DNA of 64,000 nucleotides from Spinacia oleracea (taxonomy: Eukaryota; Streptophyta; Magnoliopsida; Caryophyllales; Amaranthaceae), in the NCBI RefSeq assembly GCF_020520425.1, contig NC_079489.1, positions 90,810,810 through 90,874,809 on the forward strand, given 5' to 3'. Under the pieces are notes generated by a model. It was not told the origin of the DNA. It did no database searches and worked only from the letters and a program-made list of their open reading frames with translations. The position numbers and the translations under genes are program-made. This document shows, piece after piece, positions 47,388 to 59,631 of this stretch (position 1 is the stretch's first letter; each line of letters starts with the position of its first letter).

Positions 47388-48704
47388 GGGATTTTTCATG
47401 AAATGCCCCTGAGGTTTGTCTTAATGCACCAAATACCCTTAAACTTTACAGAATGCACCAAATACCCCTGAGGTTTAGTATAAATACACAAAATGTCCAA
47501 AATGACTATTTTCCGTTAACTCCGTTAAGTCCCCCGTTAACATTAATTATTTTTTTCCCTCTTTTTATTCCTTTTATCTTTTATCTTTTCTCTGTCTCTT
47601 TCTCTTTCCTTTTTCATGAACTTCACCAACAACCACCACCAAACCCCATTATTTCACCTGAACAGACAAGTTTTCTGCTATCCCCCCCTTCAAAGATTCA
47701 ACTCAAACTCAAACAAACAAATTCCATTTTCCTCTCTCCTAAAATTCAGATCTACAACACAAACCCTTACAAAAAAATTGATCCCCAAATCAGCAATGGT
47801 GGATTCAAATAATCAGCAATCCTCGTTGCAATAATCGAGGGGAAACACCGCAAATCGAGGAAAACGTCGCAAAATTGATCCCCATATCAGCAATGAGGGA
47901 AACCCCGACGACGAGGAAGGTGGAGCGGGGTTTGTGGCAGCGGCGGTGGGGTGAGTAACGTGGGGGAAGTGCGGGGGAAGGTGGGGGTTTGGTGGTGGGG
48001 GTTTGGGGGTTTGGTGGTGGCGGCAGTGGGGAGAACTGAGGAATTCGGTGGGGGAAGTGCGGGGGGGTGGTTTGGTGGTGGTGGTGGTGGCACTGAAAAC
48101 ACAGATTAATGAAGTGTTGTTGCTGATGTTGCTGTTATTCGGCAATAAAATGGGTTGTAAATCCACCATTGTTGTAGCTTGAGGAGAGAGAAAATGGTGG
48201 GTTTTTTTAGGAGGGATGAAGGAAAGTGATGGTGAGGAGAGAGAAAAGACCGACCAATGGCAAGTTAATGAGATAGGGTTTTAGTTAGGGATGATGATGG
48301 TGGAATAAGAAGAAAAAGAAGAAGATGATGACAATGATGATTGATGGCGTGAAGGAAGAAGAATGCCCAGAAATTGCGTGAAGAAGAAGAGCCCAGAAAA
48401 AAAAATTGGGTTTTTTTTTTTTTTTTTTTGATAACATTTTTTTTTAAATAACAGTAGTTAATTAAATTTTTGGGTTTAATTAATATAATTAAGTGTTAAT
48501 ATTAGAATTAGTAGAGAAATTAGTTGAGTAAGGGCAAAAAAGTAATTTTATGCTAACGGAGACTTAACAGAATGGACGGAAAATGCTCATTAAGGGCATT
48601 TTGTGTTATTGTTTTGAACCTCGGGGGTATTTGGTGCATTCTGGAAAGTTTAGGGGTATTTGGTGCATTAAGGCAAACCTCGGGGGCATTTCATGAAAAA
48701 TCCG
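47388..48704. mobile_element. Non-autonomous Mutator-like element with long TIRs
   Basis: The termini GGGATTTTTCATGAAATGCC and their reverse complement bound 1317 bp; the inverted repeats stay alignable for about 170 bp (ATGCACCAAATACCC twice per arm, TTTTCCGTTAACTCCGTTAA). The 9-bp AATTTTTAT directly repeats at 47379-47387 and 48705-48713, the duplication size typical of MULEs. The inside is pyrimidine-rich on the left and GGTGGTGG-rich on the right, with no transposase. Frames in it are low-complexity proline-rich translations. Confidence 0.82.
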
Positions 48705-48713
48705 AATTTTTAT

Positions 48714-49250
48714 TCCCATTGATGGGTCCTATCACACTTTCTCCTCACATGTAAGGAGAAAATGTGGAGGGTGTATGTATATTGTTCTATAATTACTCAA
48801 CCTTTCCCCTCTTACTCATTATTACATTCTATTAACCCCAATTTTTTGTTTTTTGTTTTTGAGTCTTAATCTAGGAAAATTATAATTTGTACATTTATAA
48901 ATAACATAATCATTCCCTTTTTTCTCATTCACTTTTATTCAATTTGTTATTTATTGTAAAAAGAACATATATGTTTATATAAAAATATAACGATGGTTGT
49001 AGTTCGCTTTGATGGTAGGAAGCTTAACTTTTAACAAAAAAAGTCTAGTGTTCGATCCTTACTAAGCGCGAGAATAATATGGATATGGATTGGTTCCTAC
49101 TTGTTGCACTCCATCCTACGTCTAAGAAAGCACCAATAGTTTGGTTAACAAAAGATTGAGGGATACCAAATAAGAACACTTATTTCTTAGGAAGTTAAAG
49201 TACATCGTAATTGCAAATACAAGAAAAGTATAACACTGGAACACTTGGGG
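48714..49250. other. AT-rich intergenic spacer
   Basis: No gene or structured repeat is seen between the MULE and the LINE. Confidence 0.5.
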
Positions 49251-49254
49251 AGAT

Positions 49255-52200
49255 TCATCCTCTACTCTTTTCTACAGATCAACAAAACAAAGAACGAAAC
49301 ATAATGAATTTTTTTTTATCAAAGATGAAGCTGATCAATGGAATTTTGACAAAGCGGGAATCCATAAACAATTCACGGACCATTTTTTGAAGCTGTTTAG
49401 ATCCTCAAACCAAGAACCAGAATTAAGACAATGTATTCAGGATTTTGAGATCAAATGGGATGCAATGAAGCTCAAACCAGTACACCTCAGAATGTTGAAC
49501 GCCACCTTTTCAAATGAAGAAATCAAAATGGCAGCCTTCTCAATTGCAAGCAACAAATCACCAGGACCTGATGGGGTGCCAGGTGAGGTTTTCCACAAGT
49601 TATGGGAACCAATTTCAACTGATATATTGTCAGGGGTACACAGTTTTTTTGCTAACCAGAAAATTCTTATAGAATGGAATAACACATTCATCACTCTAAT
49701 CCCAAAGGTAGCCAACCCAACATCAGTCAACGAATTCAGACCAATAAGTCTCTGCAATGTGGTGTACAAAATAATATCGAAATGTCTTACAATGAGACTG
49801 AAGCATATCTTGCCCGAATTGATTGGCCCTTATCAAAGTGCATTCGTCCAAGGAAGATTAATGGGGGATGCAGGACTAATTGCTCATGAATTAATCACTC
49901 ATATCAAACGGAAAAAGAAAGGGAAGCAACCACTTGCCACAATCAAGATTGACATGAATAAAGCCTATGACCGTATTAGATGGGACTTCCTTCAAAAGGT
50001 TCTAAGCGGAATGGGGTTTCCAGTGATTTGGATTCGAATGATCATGGAGTGTGTGACAACTGTAAGATACCAAGTGTTAATAAATGGAGAGCCGTCTACC
50101 ACAATTGTTCCTTGTTATGGGCTTCGTCAGGGGGACCCCCTATCACCCTACTTGTTCATAATATGTATGGAGGTCCTATCATGACAAATAAGAGAGTTAG
50201 AGGAGAACAATCTTATGAAAGGCATTAAAAAAGCAAGGAGAGCTCCCACAGTTTCGCACTTATTTTGTGCTGATGATGCATTGTTTTTTATCCAAGCTGG
50301 CAAGGAAGGCTGCACCAACTTGAAAAAAACATTGGAGAAATTTTGTGAACTTTCGGGTGAAGTGGTTAATCTGTCAAAGTCGTCCATCATCTTTAGTCCT
50401 AATATTGGAAATGAGGAAAAAAACAACGGAAAGACATCATGGAAATCACTCTGAAATCTGATATAGGTACATACTTGGGATCACCAATCTCCTTCTCCAC
50501 TTCAAAAACAAAAGATTTTCAATTCCTATGTGATAAAATGACATCTAGAATCTCTTCGTGGAGTGCTTCCACTCTTACCCAAGCAGGTAAACTGATTTTG
50601 ATGAATGGTATTTTGGCTTCACTTTGTAACCATATTCTATCCATTTTCCTACTGCAAAAAAAAATCACAAATTCACTAGACTCCATGATCAAAAAGTTTT
50701 TTTGGAGAGCTAAAGGGAAGGAGCACGCAATTCACTGGCGTAATAAATTGATTCTTGAAAACCCGAAGGGGATGGGTGGACTAGGAATAAGGAATGTAGC
50801 TATGTTCAATAGGGCCATGCTTTACAAATATGCTTGGAGATGTGAGGCGCAGAAAGAGAGCATTCTGTCAAGAATGTATAAGGCAAAGTATGGTACCTTA
50901 CCTCTACAAGCAGGGGGAAAGAGAGTAACCAAGCCACACTGGTCATGGGGGTTCAAAGGAATGTGCAAAGTAGCAATGGAGTTCCATAAAGGAACGAGAT
51001 GGAAACTAGGGAATGGGAGAAACATCAACACTGAGGGAGACTTATGGGCTGATAATCAGGAGGTTAAATTCAAGGCAAACACCAATGATCAAGTAAGGAA
51101 AGACTTTTCTAAGGTAGAAAGCCTGATTGACTGGAATAAAAGGGAATGGAACCAGAACCTTATATGGAACAATTTCCCAAGAATGGATGCACAACGAATA
51201 CTGAATTCGTACATCCCTGAGAATGGTAAAGATGATGAACAAAGATGGTCACACACAAAGTCTGGTCAATACTCGGTCAAAACGGGGTATGGTTTCCTAG
51301 TCAGTCAAAGTGATGACCATAAGAAATACCAAGAAGATAGCAAAATTTGGAAGACGTTATGGGTAATAAACACTCTACATAAATGGAAAGTCTTCATGTG
51401 GAAAGTTTGCAATAACGCTCTACCAACAAAAACAAACATCAATCAAAGAGGGATATATGTTGATCCCGTCTGTGTGTTCTGCAACAAAGAAGAGGAGACT
51501 GCATCTCATGTGTTTCGCGACTGTGAATGGTCATCAAGAATGTGGCAATCTTGCCCACTTGGCATTAACACTAGAGCTGGCAGCACAACAACAATCCAGG
51601 AATGGGTTAAAAACTGGATAAGGCAACTATCAAGAGATGATGCTCCCTACTACGATTCAACTAACATTTTCTTTGCAGGTTTTTGGGCGATTTGGAAGCA
51701 CAGGAACGAGATCATTTTTAGGGGGGTAGAACCCAGCCCAATAACGATATTAGAAACTCTCCATCATTGGACTAACACCTCACAAAAGGCAGCCCACAAT
51801 AGAGTGGATCGCAGTGGAAGAACAACAACAACATCAACTAGGAATGAAGAGGAAAATACTGTTTCAATTGGCAACAACGAGATTGGGGAGACCACTTTAT
51901 ATGCAAATGTAGATGGTGCATGGAAGATGGACAAGAAATGCAAAGACAAGAGCTATGCGGGCATCGGATGGAGGATATACAACAATATCACCAATACCAC
52001 TATACATACAATGAGCATGCCCATAAGATGCACATCGGCAGCAGATGCAGAAGCAAGAGGAATACTACACTTACTGAAATGGCTGATTGACAAAGAGTAT
52101 AAGGAGGTAATAGTCAACACGGACTGCAGGGTACTAATCAGGTATATTGAGACAGTCCAAGAAGCGCCAACAAACCTGAGAAATCTGATAGAAGATATCC

Positions 52201-52361
52201 GCAAATTAGGGAATAACTTTAGCTTCTGTAAAATAAATTTTACTAGTAGACAAGCTACTCTGGACGCCCACAAACTGGCAATCCAAGCTAGGATAACTGG
52301 TCTCCAGGAAAGCTTCTAAGCTTTGTTTAGTGTCTGTCAAAAAAAAAAAAAAAAAAAAAAA
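49255..52361 (+). pseudogene. 5'-truncated L1-type LINE (RT, zf-RVT, RNase H, poly(A))
   Basis: Plant L1 ORF2 from just before the RT to the end; the endonuclease and ORF1 are missing. RT motifs: NKSPGPDGVPGEVF (about 49549), FRPISLCNVVYKI, SAFVQGRLMGD, KIDMNKAYDRIRWDF, YGLRQGDPLSPYLF and CADDALFF (about 50266), the last replacing the usual FADD. A zf-RVT region follows (KWKVFMWKVCNNALP ... CVFCNKEEETASHVFRDC), then a C-terminal RNase H (NVDGAWK, AEARGILHLL, NTDCRVL, LDAHKLA). There is one TGA at 50182-50184 and one frameshift near 50430, after which 626 codons run open to 52319. A 23-nt poly(A) starts at 52339. Few lesions suggest a fairly recent insertion. No target duplication was identified. 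Confidence 0.9.
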
Positions 52362-53440
52362 TTCATATCTCTCCTACATCACCCATACCCCCCCACCTAC
52401 ATTTATATCTCATGATATTGTTATGGATAAGTATATATAATCAAATTATTAGTGGCATAATTAATCGTTATTAATTAAGTTAGTGACATATTAATTGTTT
52501 ATTAATTAAATTTTATAATCGGCTAATAAATATTTAATTAAAAATACTTAAAAATGAGTTGTTAGCCATTGTTTAAGTTTTTGTTAACAACAAAAAAATT
52601 AAACAAGAGAGAAGAAAATAAATATTTTTTTTGTCTCAATATTAGTGTCTATTTGTAGAGCATAAAAAAATAAAGACATTTATAATTAATTTTTTTTTGA
52701 GTTGTAATATTTTTATTTTATGGACATTGTAAATTTGCAATAGGTATGTATTTTTAACACAACAAATCTATGTCATAAATCACATTGCAATTTTTTTTTT
52801 TAAAAATAGATAACCAATAATTTTGGTCCTCATAGGACACATGTCAATATCTCCACGCAAGACTTTGGTTTTCCATTTGGTGTTCATGAACACCAAATTT
52901 TTTTTGGTTTCATTATCTCTCTAACTCTTTTATTATTTTTTATTCACTTTTCTCTCCTAAACACCAAACCAAGGTGTTTGATAACTATAGTCTAATAGAA
53001 ACATCATTTAGAAATGTAAAGAGTATTTATTAAAATAAAAAATAAAAAAAATACTATGATGGTCCTCGCTAGGAGGATCACCTTAGAATTCTCAAAACTT
53101 AAACCTCTGCGGCTTCATGAGTAAAATTTATTTTTGTTTGATAGAAAAGTTATGATGGGCAGCATATAGAAAACAGCACGACCACTTACGGCACGCGGAT
53201 AAGCCACGTATGATATCATTTATTCTTGGAAAATATTTACTTTGTGCAGAAATTTAATAGTGACAGGTGGCTACTTTTGAAAAATAAATAAAATAAAATA
53301 AAATAAAATAATAGTGGCTACAGTCTCATATAAGTCACATGTTTAATCCAGAGAACCCAATTGGTTTCTGGTTCATCCTTTTCTCGTGGGCCAGGATCAC
53401 TCTTTGCACTCCCACTAGCCCATTCTCAAAGCTGTCAAAT
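52362..53440. other. AT-rich intergenic spacer
   Basis: No gene is seen. It contains a perfect 24-bp palindrome at 52875-52898 (ATTTGGTGTTCA and its complement) and an (AAATA)n tract at about 53280-53311. Confidence 0.55.
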
Positions 53441-53911
53441 CTTGACTTTTCTCTTTTGGGTAATTGGGTGTGGCTTTCCAATAATATCATTAATTAAAAT
53501 AAATAAAAATGTCACCATTTTACATTTTAATTCCTCTTTTAGCCCCAAAAATACTACCAAGCTACCTTCATTTTATCATTATTACATTAATTATTAACCA
53601 ATTTGTGCATGATTTTTGATTTACCAGCTACTAATTATATACTTATCAAAAAAAAAAAATCAAAAAAAAAATTCAACGGTCTAAGATATGGTGCTCATTT
53701 GCTGATCATCCCCATCTAGTCTAGACAAAAATCAACTACTCTTACTTTGAGCAATAACAACAATGGAGTCAAAATTTAAAGTCAAAACTTAAAGGCTCCT
53801 TAAACTTTATATTTCTTGGTACCTGCTAAAAATACCACCTTTTCTTTTCTTTCTTTCTTTGTAAACCCCTTTTAAGTTTTAATGGTGCTGGATTGTATTC
53901 ATCAAAACAAA
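53441..53911 (+). promoter_or_regulatory. Proximal promoter of LRK10L-type isoform A
   Basis: TTATATTT at 53807-53814 is a possible TATA box about 100 bp before the start codon. TTGAC-type W-box cores are at about 53449 (+) and, on the minus strand, 53768-53772 and 53781-53785. W-boxes bind WRKY factors and are common in defence-gene promoters; their function here is inferred. Confidence 0.4.
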
Positions 53912-56900
53912 ATGAAGTCAACTTTATTCAATCTAACTCTGTTACTTCAGCTTCATCTTCTGGTTTGTTTATCAGAGAATCATTTCGGGGACTGCATAAC
54001 GAGGTTTTGTGGAAATCTAAGCATAAAATATCCTTTTCATTTAAATAATGAGCAAAAATCATATTGTGGTTATCCTGGTTTTGAGGTATACTGCAGGAAT
54101 GATGGATTGGTTTTGTTCAATATATCAAGGGACACATATGTAATACGAAACATTTCGTATGAAACTGAGAAGTTTGAAGTGGTAAACTATGCTTTGGCTG
54201 GTGATGTTTTAGGTGGAAGTGGTTGTTTGGATTCGATGAAGAATCTGACTTTTGAGAACAATTTGATCGGGTTTGCATCTAATCATGATGATATGTTTGT
54301 ATTTCCGAATTGCTCAGGAATAGTTGAAGGAGAATATAGGGAGAATAGAGTGAAATGCAAAGGTATAGCTGTGTATAGGAATGAGTCAAGACTGAGTTAT
54401 TTGAAGGAAAACTGTAATGGAGAGGTTATTGCAGTGCCTTACAATGATAAAGGTCAGAGTGGTGGTAGAATCACTGACACATTGGGAAACGGGTTGATGC
54501 TTAACTGGACAGCTTATAATTGCACCGACTGTTTAAAAACTGGGGGGCAGTGTGGATTTGATGCCAAGAATTTTCAGTTCAATTGTTACTGCCCTGATAG
54601 AACTCATGCTCTTCATTGTGTTGTGACTGTTGTCCCACATGTTCAAAGTAAGTATATCTTTCTCTCTATCTTTCCCATGAAACTTTTTTGAGCAATAATA
54701 TTAGGATTTGTAGGTTAGAGATTTGCATTGGAAAAATCACCATTAAGTTAACTGTATGCTTGCAATGGATTATATAGTAAGTGAAGTTACAACTTACAAC
54801 ATTAGAAGAGAGGATGATGGTATGGTATGGTATGGTATGGTATGATATGGGCTTTCTTGAATTAAAGACATATATGCAGTCTTATGTTTAGTTTGTGATC
54901 TTCTTTGTGTTATCAATATATTCTAGACAGGAAATAGCTTTTAGGTTCTTCAGACTTGCTGAATTTCCCAACAGTCTTTGGAGTTGTTCATAAGATGAAT
55001 TTTTATGATTGAGATGTGCCTTAACGGGAGTTTGCAACTCTTAATTAATACCAAGTAGCAACCAGTCAAGCTGGGACTCTCATAGGTTCATAGCTTAACT
55101 AATTCAGTGGACAGAAAAGTGGAGTCATCAGCGGCACCAATTACTGCTGCAGCTTCCAGACAATTCTTAGCATTTCAAATGACAATTTTAGCATGATTCG
55201 TCTGCTAAGTTGTTGAAAGTAAAGAAACCCACTTTTAGATGCACTTTTGTTTTGGTACTTCTTCAGTATTTGCCTGTTTTCGATTTCCTCTTTGTCCTTC
55301 TTGAATTCTTTTGCATTTCACATTTGTCACCCGGCCTCTGCAAACATGGGACTAATATTCACTTTTTGTTATCACAAACTTGTTTCTCTACATCCGTATT
55401 GCGAGCATGTATCCTAAGAAAGTGTAGGGAGCTGAACATCAGTTATTCTTTTTATATCTGTGGCAACCCTGATCTTCATGGCCCTGCAACAGAAGCACAC
55501 AATCTTCAACATGTCTCTTAAAGATGACATACAGTGTTTTTTGGTCCTCAGCACTATTCTGACAATAAATGATATTAATTCACTACTAATGACACCAATT
55601 TGGCCGTTTTCATTTGGAAATTTCACAAAAGAAGTGACCACACGAGCTCTTACAGTCTAAGCCTTTAGGGAGATTTGATGCATCACTCAGCACCAACTTA
55701 GGACAGTTCTGTTAGCTAATGAGTTAGGAAATCCAGCATGCTGAGTTGGCCAGTTGACTGTGAAGGTTCATCATATTGTTTATTCAATATATCTGTGCTA
55801 ATCAGAATCCTGAATTCCTGACAGGGTCATTATGTTTCTAATGCCGTATCTTTGTATTTTCTGAGTAGAAATTTCAGCGGCACTCAAGTCCTTTTGCATA
55901 ACTAAAATACTGCGTCTTAATCAGTTGTAAATAATCTTAGTTAGCACATTCTTTAATCTCTATAACCATTTGTTGACCAGATTAAACTTAGTCAGGCAAG
56001 TCTTGTTCTTATAAACTTAGTCGAGCAGGTTTGAATAGTTAATCTTGTACAAGTCAAACGGAAGATTTTTAAACCCCCCATATATATTGGAGGCCATCTC
56101 AGTCTCTCTTTCTTACATCTCTCTTTAAACTGTACTTTGTTCCTTCTATCTACATTGCACACTCAATTTTCCTATCCAAAAATGGGTTTAATCAATAAAC
56201 TCATAAACCTATCCATCTCAATTTCCCCCTTCTTTATATTATGTTCTTTGGCCTTGGATCAATATTTTCAAGACTGTGAACCTAGAGAGTGTGGAAGCAA
56301 TACCATTACTTACCCTTTCTATATTCCAGGCCTACAGAAGTCCTTTTGTGGCCACTGGGGTTTTGAAGTCACTTGTAATAGCAAGAATCAAACAATCATC
56401 AATCTCTCTAATAATACATATGCTGTTCAAGAAATTCTTTATGGATTTCAATCTTTGCATATAGTAAACACCGCCTTTATTGATAGTAGTTTCAATTGTG
56501 CTCCTGATATTCATAACTTCACTTTGGATAAGAAAATGTTTCAGTTTAGTTTCCCTGGTGAGGCATTCTTGTTGCAAGATTGCACTGAGGATTTCAAAAA
56601 ATCTTTAGGACAATACAAAGAGGCCTCATGCGTTTCTGGTAATAAAAGTGTGGATCTTCTTGCCATAAACGCAGAACATATGAATTTGAGCAAATTTGTT
56701 GGCAACTGTGAAAGATTTGTTTCAGTGCCATATGATAAAGAAAGGAAAAATGATACTGATATTGATGGTGCAATAAGAAAGGGGTTTCAGCTGAATTGGG
56801 TTGTTAGTAATTGTAGCATTTGTGCTGAAAGTGGAGGGAGATGCGGATATCATATTGAAACTAGTTCACAAATGCAGTGTTTCTGTCCTCATGGTGCTTA

Positions 56901-59631
56901 CCCTCATACATGCCCGAGTGAGTCTCTATCTCTATCTTACTTCTCCATGTTTTCACTGGCCTATGCACGGGTTGCATTTCCTCAGAGCGTTTTTGTTTTC
57001 CTTTCTCTTATAAAAGTTCATCTATTAAAGAAAGATTTCAGCTCATTCAAGATCTTGATGCATGAGAATCTGTATCACCAAATCACACAAGAGAATGCAG
57101 TATGCTAATTCTACATGTTTAACTCCGAAACAGTGTAGAAATGTATTGTTTCCCTTTCTCCAAATCTGTAGAACAATATATTCCTCGTAACTTTTAAGGG
57201 TACCTCTAACAATTTATAATAATGCTATAATCTGGTAGTTTTCCTCAAGGTTTCGGGTTTCTTTAGTCCTTGATATGCTTGCATATCCACATAGTTAAAC
57301 CTCATGCTACAAATTACTTTTCTGTGCCAGTTTTTAGTTTTGGTTGTACTATCATCAATTTTTATGTCTTGGGAAGCTGTCCCATATATAGCCCCTGATT
57401 CAAATTCTTAGTTGATTTTTTAAGGGTGCTTTGAAGTGCGATGATCAAGGAGAAATTTCCGTCTTAGTATCATTGGATAGTAAATGATTTGTTTTCAAGA
57501 TTTCCATGTGAGAAAGATCATTTTTTGAGATTTCCTTTTGTTTTTCTTTGCTTAAAAGTTAACATATTTACTGATATATTCCTACATTTGACAGAAAATT
57601 ATAATCAAAAGATAGATAGTATAGTATATTTGAACTTTTGAAGGAATCCAATTCGCCTGGGGGGAAAGTGATCGAAATATGTCTTATAGTTTGGTTGTTC
57701 ATTTTTTGCAAAAAGTAGCAAAAATGATAGGCAATTTCCTCAGTACCAGATCAACCACTGTTATAATGTGGGTAACTGTGTAGGAAAGTCACTGGAGGCT
57801 GGACCACACTAAGAACAAAAATTCTTCATTGACAGTTCATTTAATTGACTAGTCTTTGATTTTAGAAATTGCAAGGAATCTATACAAGTTGAACATATGT
57901 TGAACCGTTGAATTGAGATAATTGAGTGAAAGACTTGAGCTCAATCAAATTTAGCTGCCAATGTAAGGGAACTTGAGACTGTGTAACATGTTCATACTTC
58001 ATAGATTAACTTGGTTGCCACATTATGGACCTTACAAATATGATCAATCTTTTTCATTTGTTGCAACCTAATTCAGAACTTGACATCTTTTCTCTCATTG
58101 TTTTAATCATGATCTCAATATTTGTAGAGAGTATATGGTTTTACCTGTTATAAGACTGATCGTTGATTTATTTCTTTTGTAGAGAAGGGTCTGTCTGGAA
58201 AAGTAGTGGGATTAGGTAACTATGGTTTTCTCTTTTGATTGAATCTATCTAGTAGACTTTTGTACCATAAATTTTGCTGGTAGATACTGCAATCTAACAC
58301 ATGAACTCACCAAACATCAGGCATTGGAATTGGAATTGGAGTATTTATGCTTCTGGTTTTAGCACTACCTATAGCCTTGTGGCACCTGAAGAAGCTGAGA
58401 TCTGGTGACTCAAAATTTGTGGCTCGGAGTGTATCCCTTGACGGTAGTGCATCAGATCTGGAGAGAGGAAACATATACTTTGGCGTTCCACTCTTCTCCT
58501 ACAGAGATCTTTTAGAAGCTACTGATAATTTTAATGAGTCTAAAGAGCTCGGTGATGGAGGCTTCGGAACAGTTTATTATGGTAATTAAGTTTTCATTTG
58601 AGTTGTTTTCAAATTTAATAATAGTCAAGTAGCTAATAAAAATATTTAAACCATATATAGGAAAGCTAAAAGATGGAAGGGAAGTAGCAGTAAAACGGTT
58701 GTATGAAAAGAGCTTCAGAAGGGTGGAACAGTTCATGAATGAAGTTCAAATACTGACACGTTTGAGACACCAACACCTTGTATCTCTTTATGGATGCACT
58801 TCCCAACACAGCAGGGAACTATTACTTGTATATGAGTATGTTGAAAATGGCACAGTGGCAGATCATTTGCATGGTAAAAAGGCAAAACCTGGATCACTGA
58901 CATGGGCTGTTCGTCTTGGTATTGCTATTGAAACAGCTAGTGCACTCTCTTACCTCCATGCTTCTGATATCATTCATCGTGATGTCAAAACTAACAACAT
59001 TCTCCTTGATAACACCTTTAAAGTTAGGGTGGCTGATTTCGGGCTTTCTAGATTATTTCCTACTGATGTAACTCATGTCTCAACAGCACCACAGGGTACT
59101 CCTGGGTATCTTGACCCGGAATATCACCAATGTTACCAGCTAACTGGTAAGAGTGATGTTTACAGCTTCGGGGTTGTTCTCATTGAGCTTATTTCTTCTT
59201 TGCCTGCAATTGACTTGGAGAGGCACAGACAAGAGATCAACTTGTCTAACTATGCCATGAACAGAATCCAACGGTGTGCATTTGATGAGTTGGTTGACCC
59301 ACATCTAGGTTTTGCTTCAGATTTCAAGGTTAGGAAGATGACTACTATGGTGGCAGAGCTTGCGTTTCAGTGTTTGCAACATGATAAAGAGTTTAGGCCG
59401 TCAATGGATGAGGTGTTTAAGTCCTTGAACAGGATAGAGAGTGCTGATTTTGATGCACTGCAGGAAGAAGAGATGGCTGTAGAAAGGGTGAAAATACAAA
59501 CTAGTAATCTACCACCTTCACCTATCGAAAATGTTCACGCACAGCTGTTGAGTAATAATCAGGTACATCCACCATCTCCAATTTCTGTAATGGATAAATG
59601 GGACAGTAGATCCACTATACCAAGTAAGTAA
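53912..59631 (+). CDS. LRK10-like receptor kinase, isoform A (first exon 1a), 666 aa
   Basis: Exons: 53912-54647, 58183-58215 (33-bp mini-exon), 58321-58581 and 58661-59631. A signal peptide (about residues 1-21, LLLQLHLLVCLS) precedes a GUB_WAK galacturonan-binding-like domain (DCITRFCGNLSIKYPF, SYCGYPGFEVYC). A WAK_assoc cysteine region follows (GLMLNWTAYNCTDC, GGQCGF, CYCP). The membrane segment is at about 257-277. The kinase has G-loop LGDGGFG (333-339), Lys355, Glu371, HRD 449-451 and DFG 469-471, so it should be active. The family (leaf rust 10 disease-resistance locus receptor-like) sits in the plasma membrane and has roles in defence and stress signalling. An in-frame ATG at 53882 would add ten residues; 53912 gives the better signal peptide. 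The mini-exon joins only in the chosen frame. Confidence 0.88.
54648..56084. other. Intron / spacer between first exons 1a and 1b
   Basis: It starts with a GTAAGT donor at 54648. It contains a (GGTAT)n tract at 54818-54847. No coding signal is recognised in the rest, so it must serve both as intron of isoform A and as promoter region of isoform B. Confidence 0.6.
56045..56181 (+). promoter_or_regulatory. Internal promoter before first exon 1b
   Basis: TATATATT at 56081-56088 is followed by a CT-rich leader (CTCAGTCTCTCTTTCTTACA) and ATG at 56182. A minus-strand TTGAC core lies at 56053-56057. This is a standard promoter layout inside the transcribed region of isoform A. Confidence 0.5.
56182..59631 (+). 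CDS. LRK10-like receptor kinase, isoform B (first exon 1b), 666 aa
   Basis: First exon 56182-56917, then the shared exons 58183-58215, 58321-58581 and 58661-59631. The ectodomain has a signal peptide (SISISPFFILCSLA), a GUB_WAK domain (DCEPRECGSNTITYPFYI, SFCGHWGFEVTC) and a WAK_assoc region (GFQLNWVVSNCSIC, GGRCGY, CFCPHG). Exon 1b ends after CCGA in phase 1, exactly like exon 1a, and both coding parts are 736 bp. Either exon can therefore be spliced to the same mini-exon, transmembrane and kinase exons. ATG 56182 is preferred over the in-frame ATG at 56137 because it starts a clean signal peptide. Alternatively the locus makes one kinase gene plus a truncated ectodomain gene upstream. The protein end is followed at once by GTAAGT, so an extra last exon is possible. 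Confidence 0.85.

Noticed and set aside
47453..48169. Proline/threonine-rich ORFs inside the MULE
   Set aside because: They are low-complexity pyrimidine-rich DNA and its complement; no start context, splice sites or domain support a gene.
49253..52378. ATTCAT...CTCTAC at 49253 and ATTCATATCTCTCCTAC after the poly(A) as a LINE target duplication
   Set aside because: The two sequences do not match exactly and need gaps, so the duplication is not supported.
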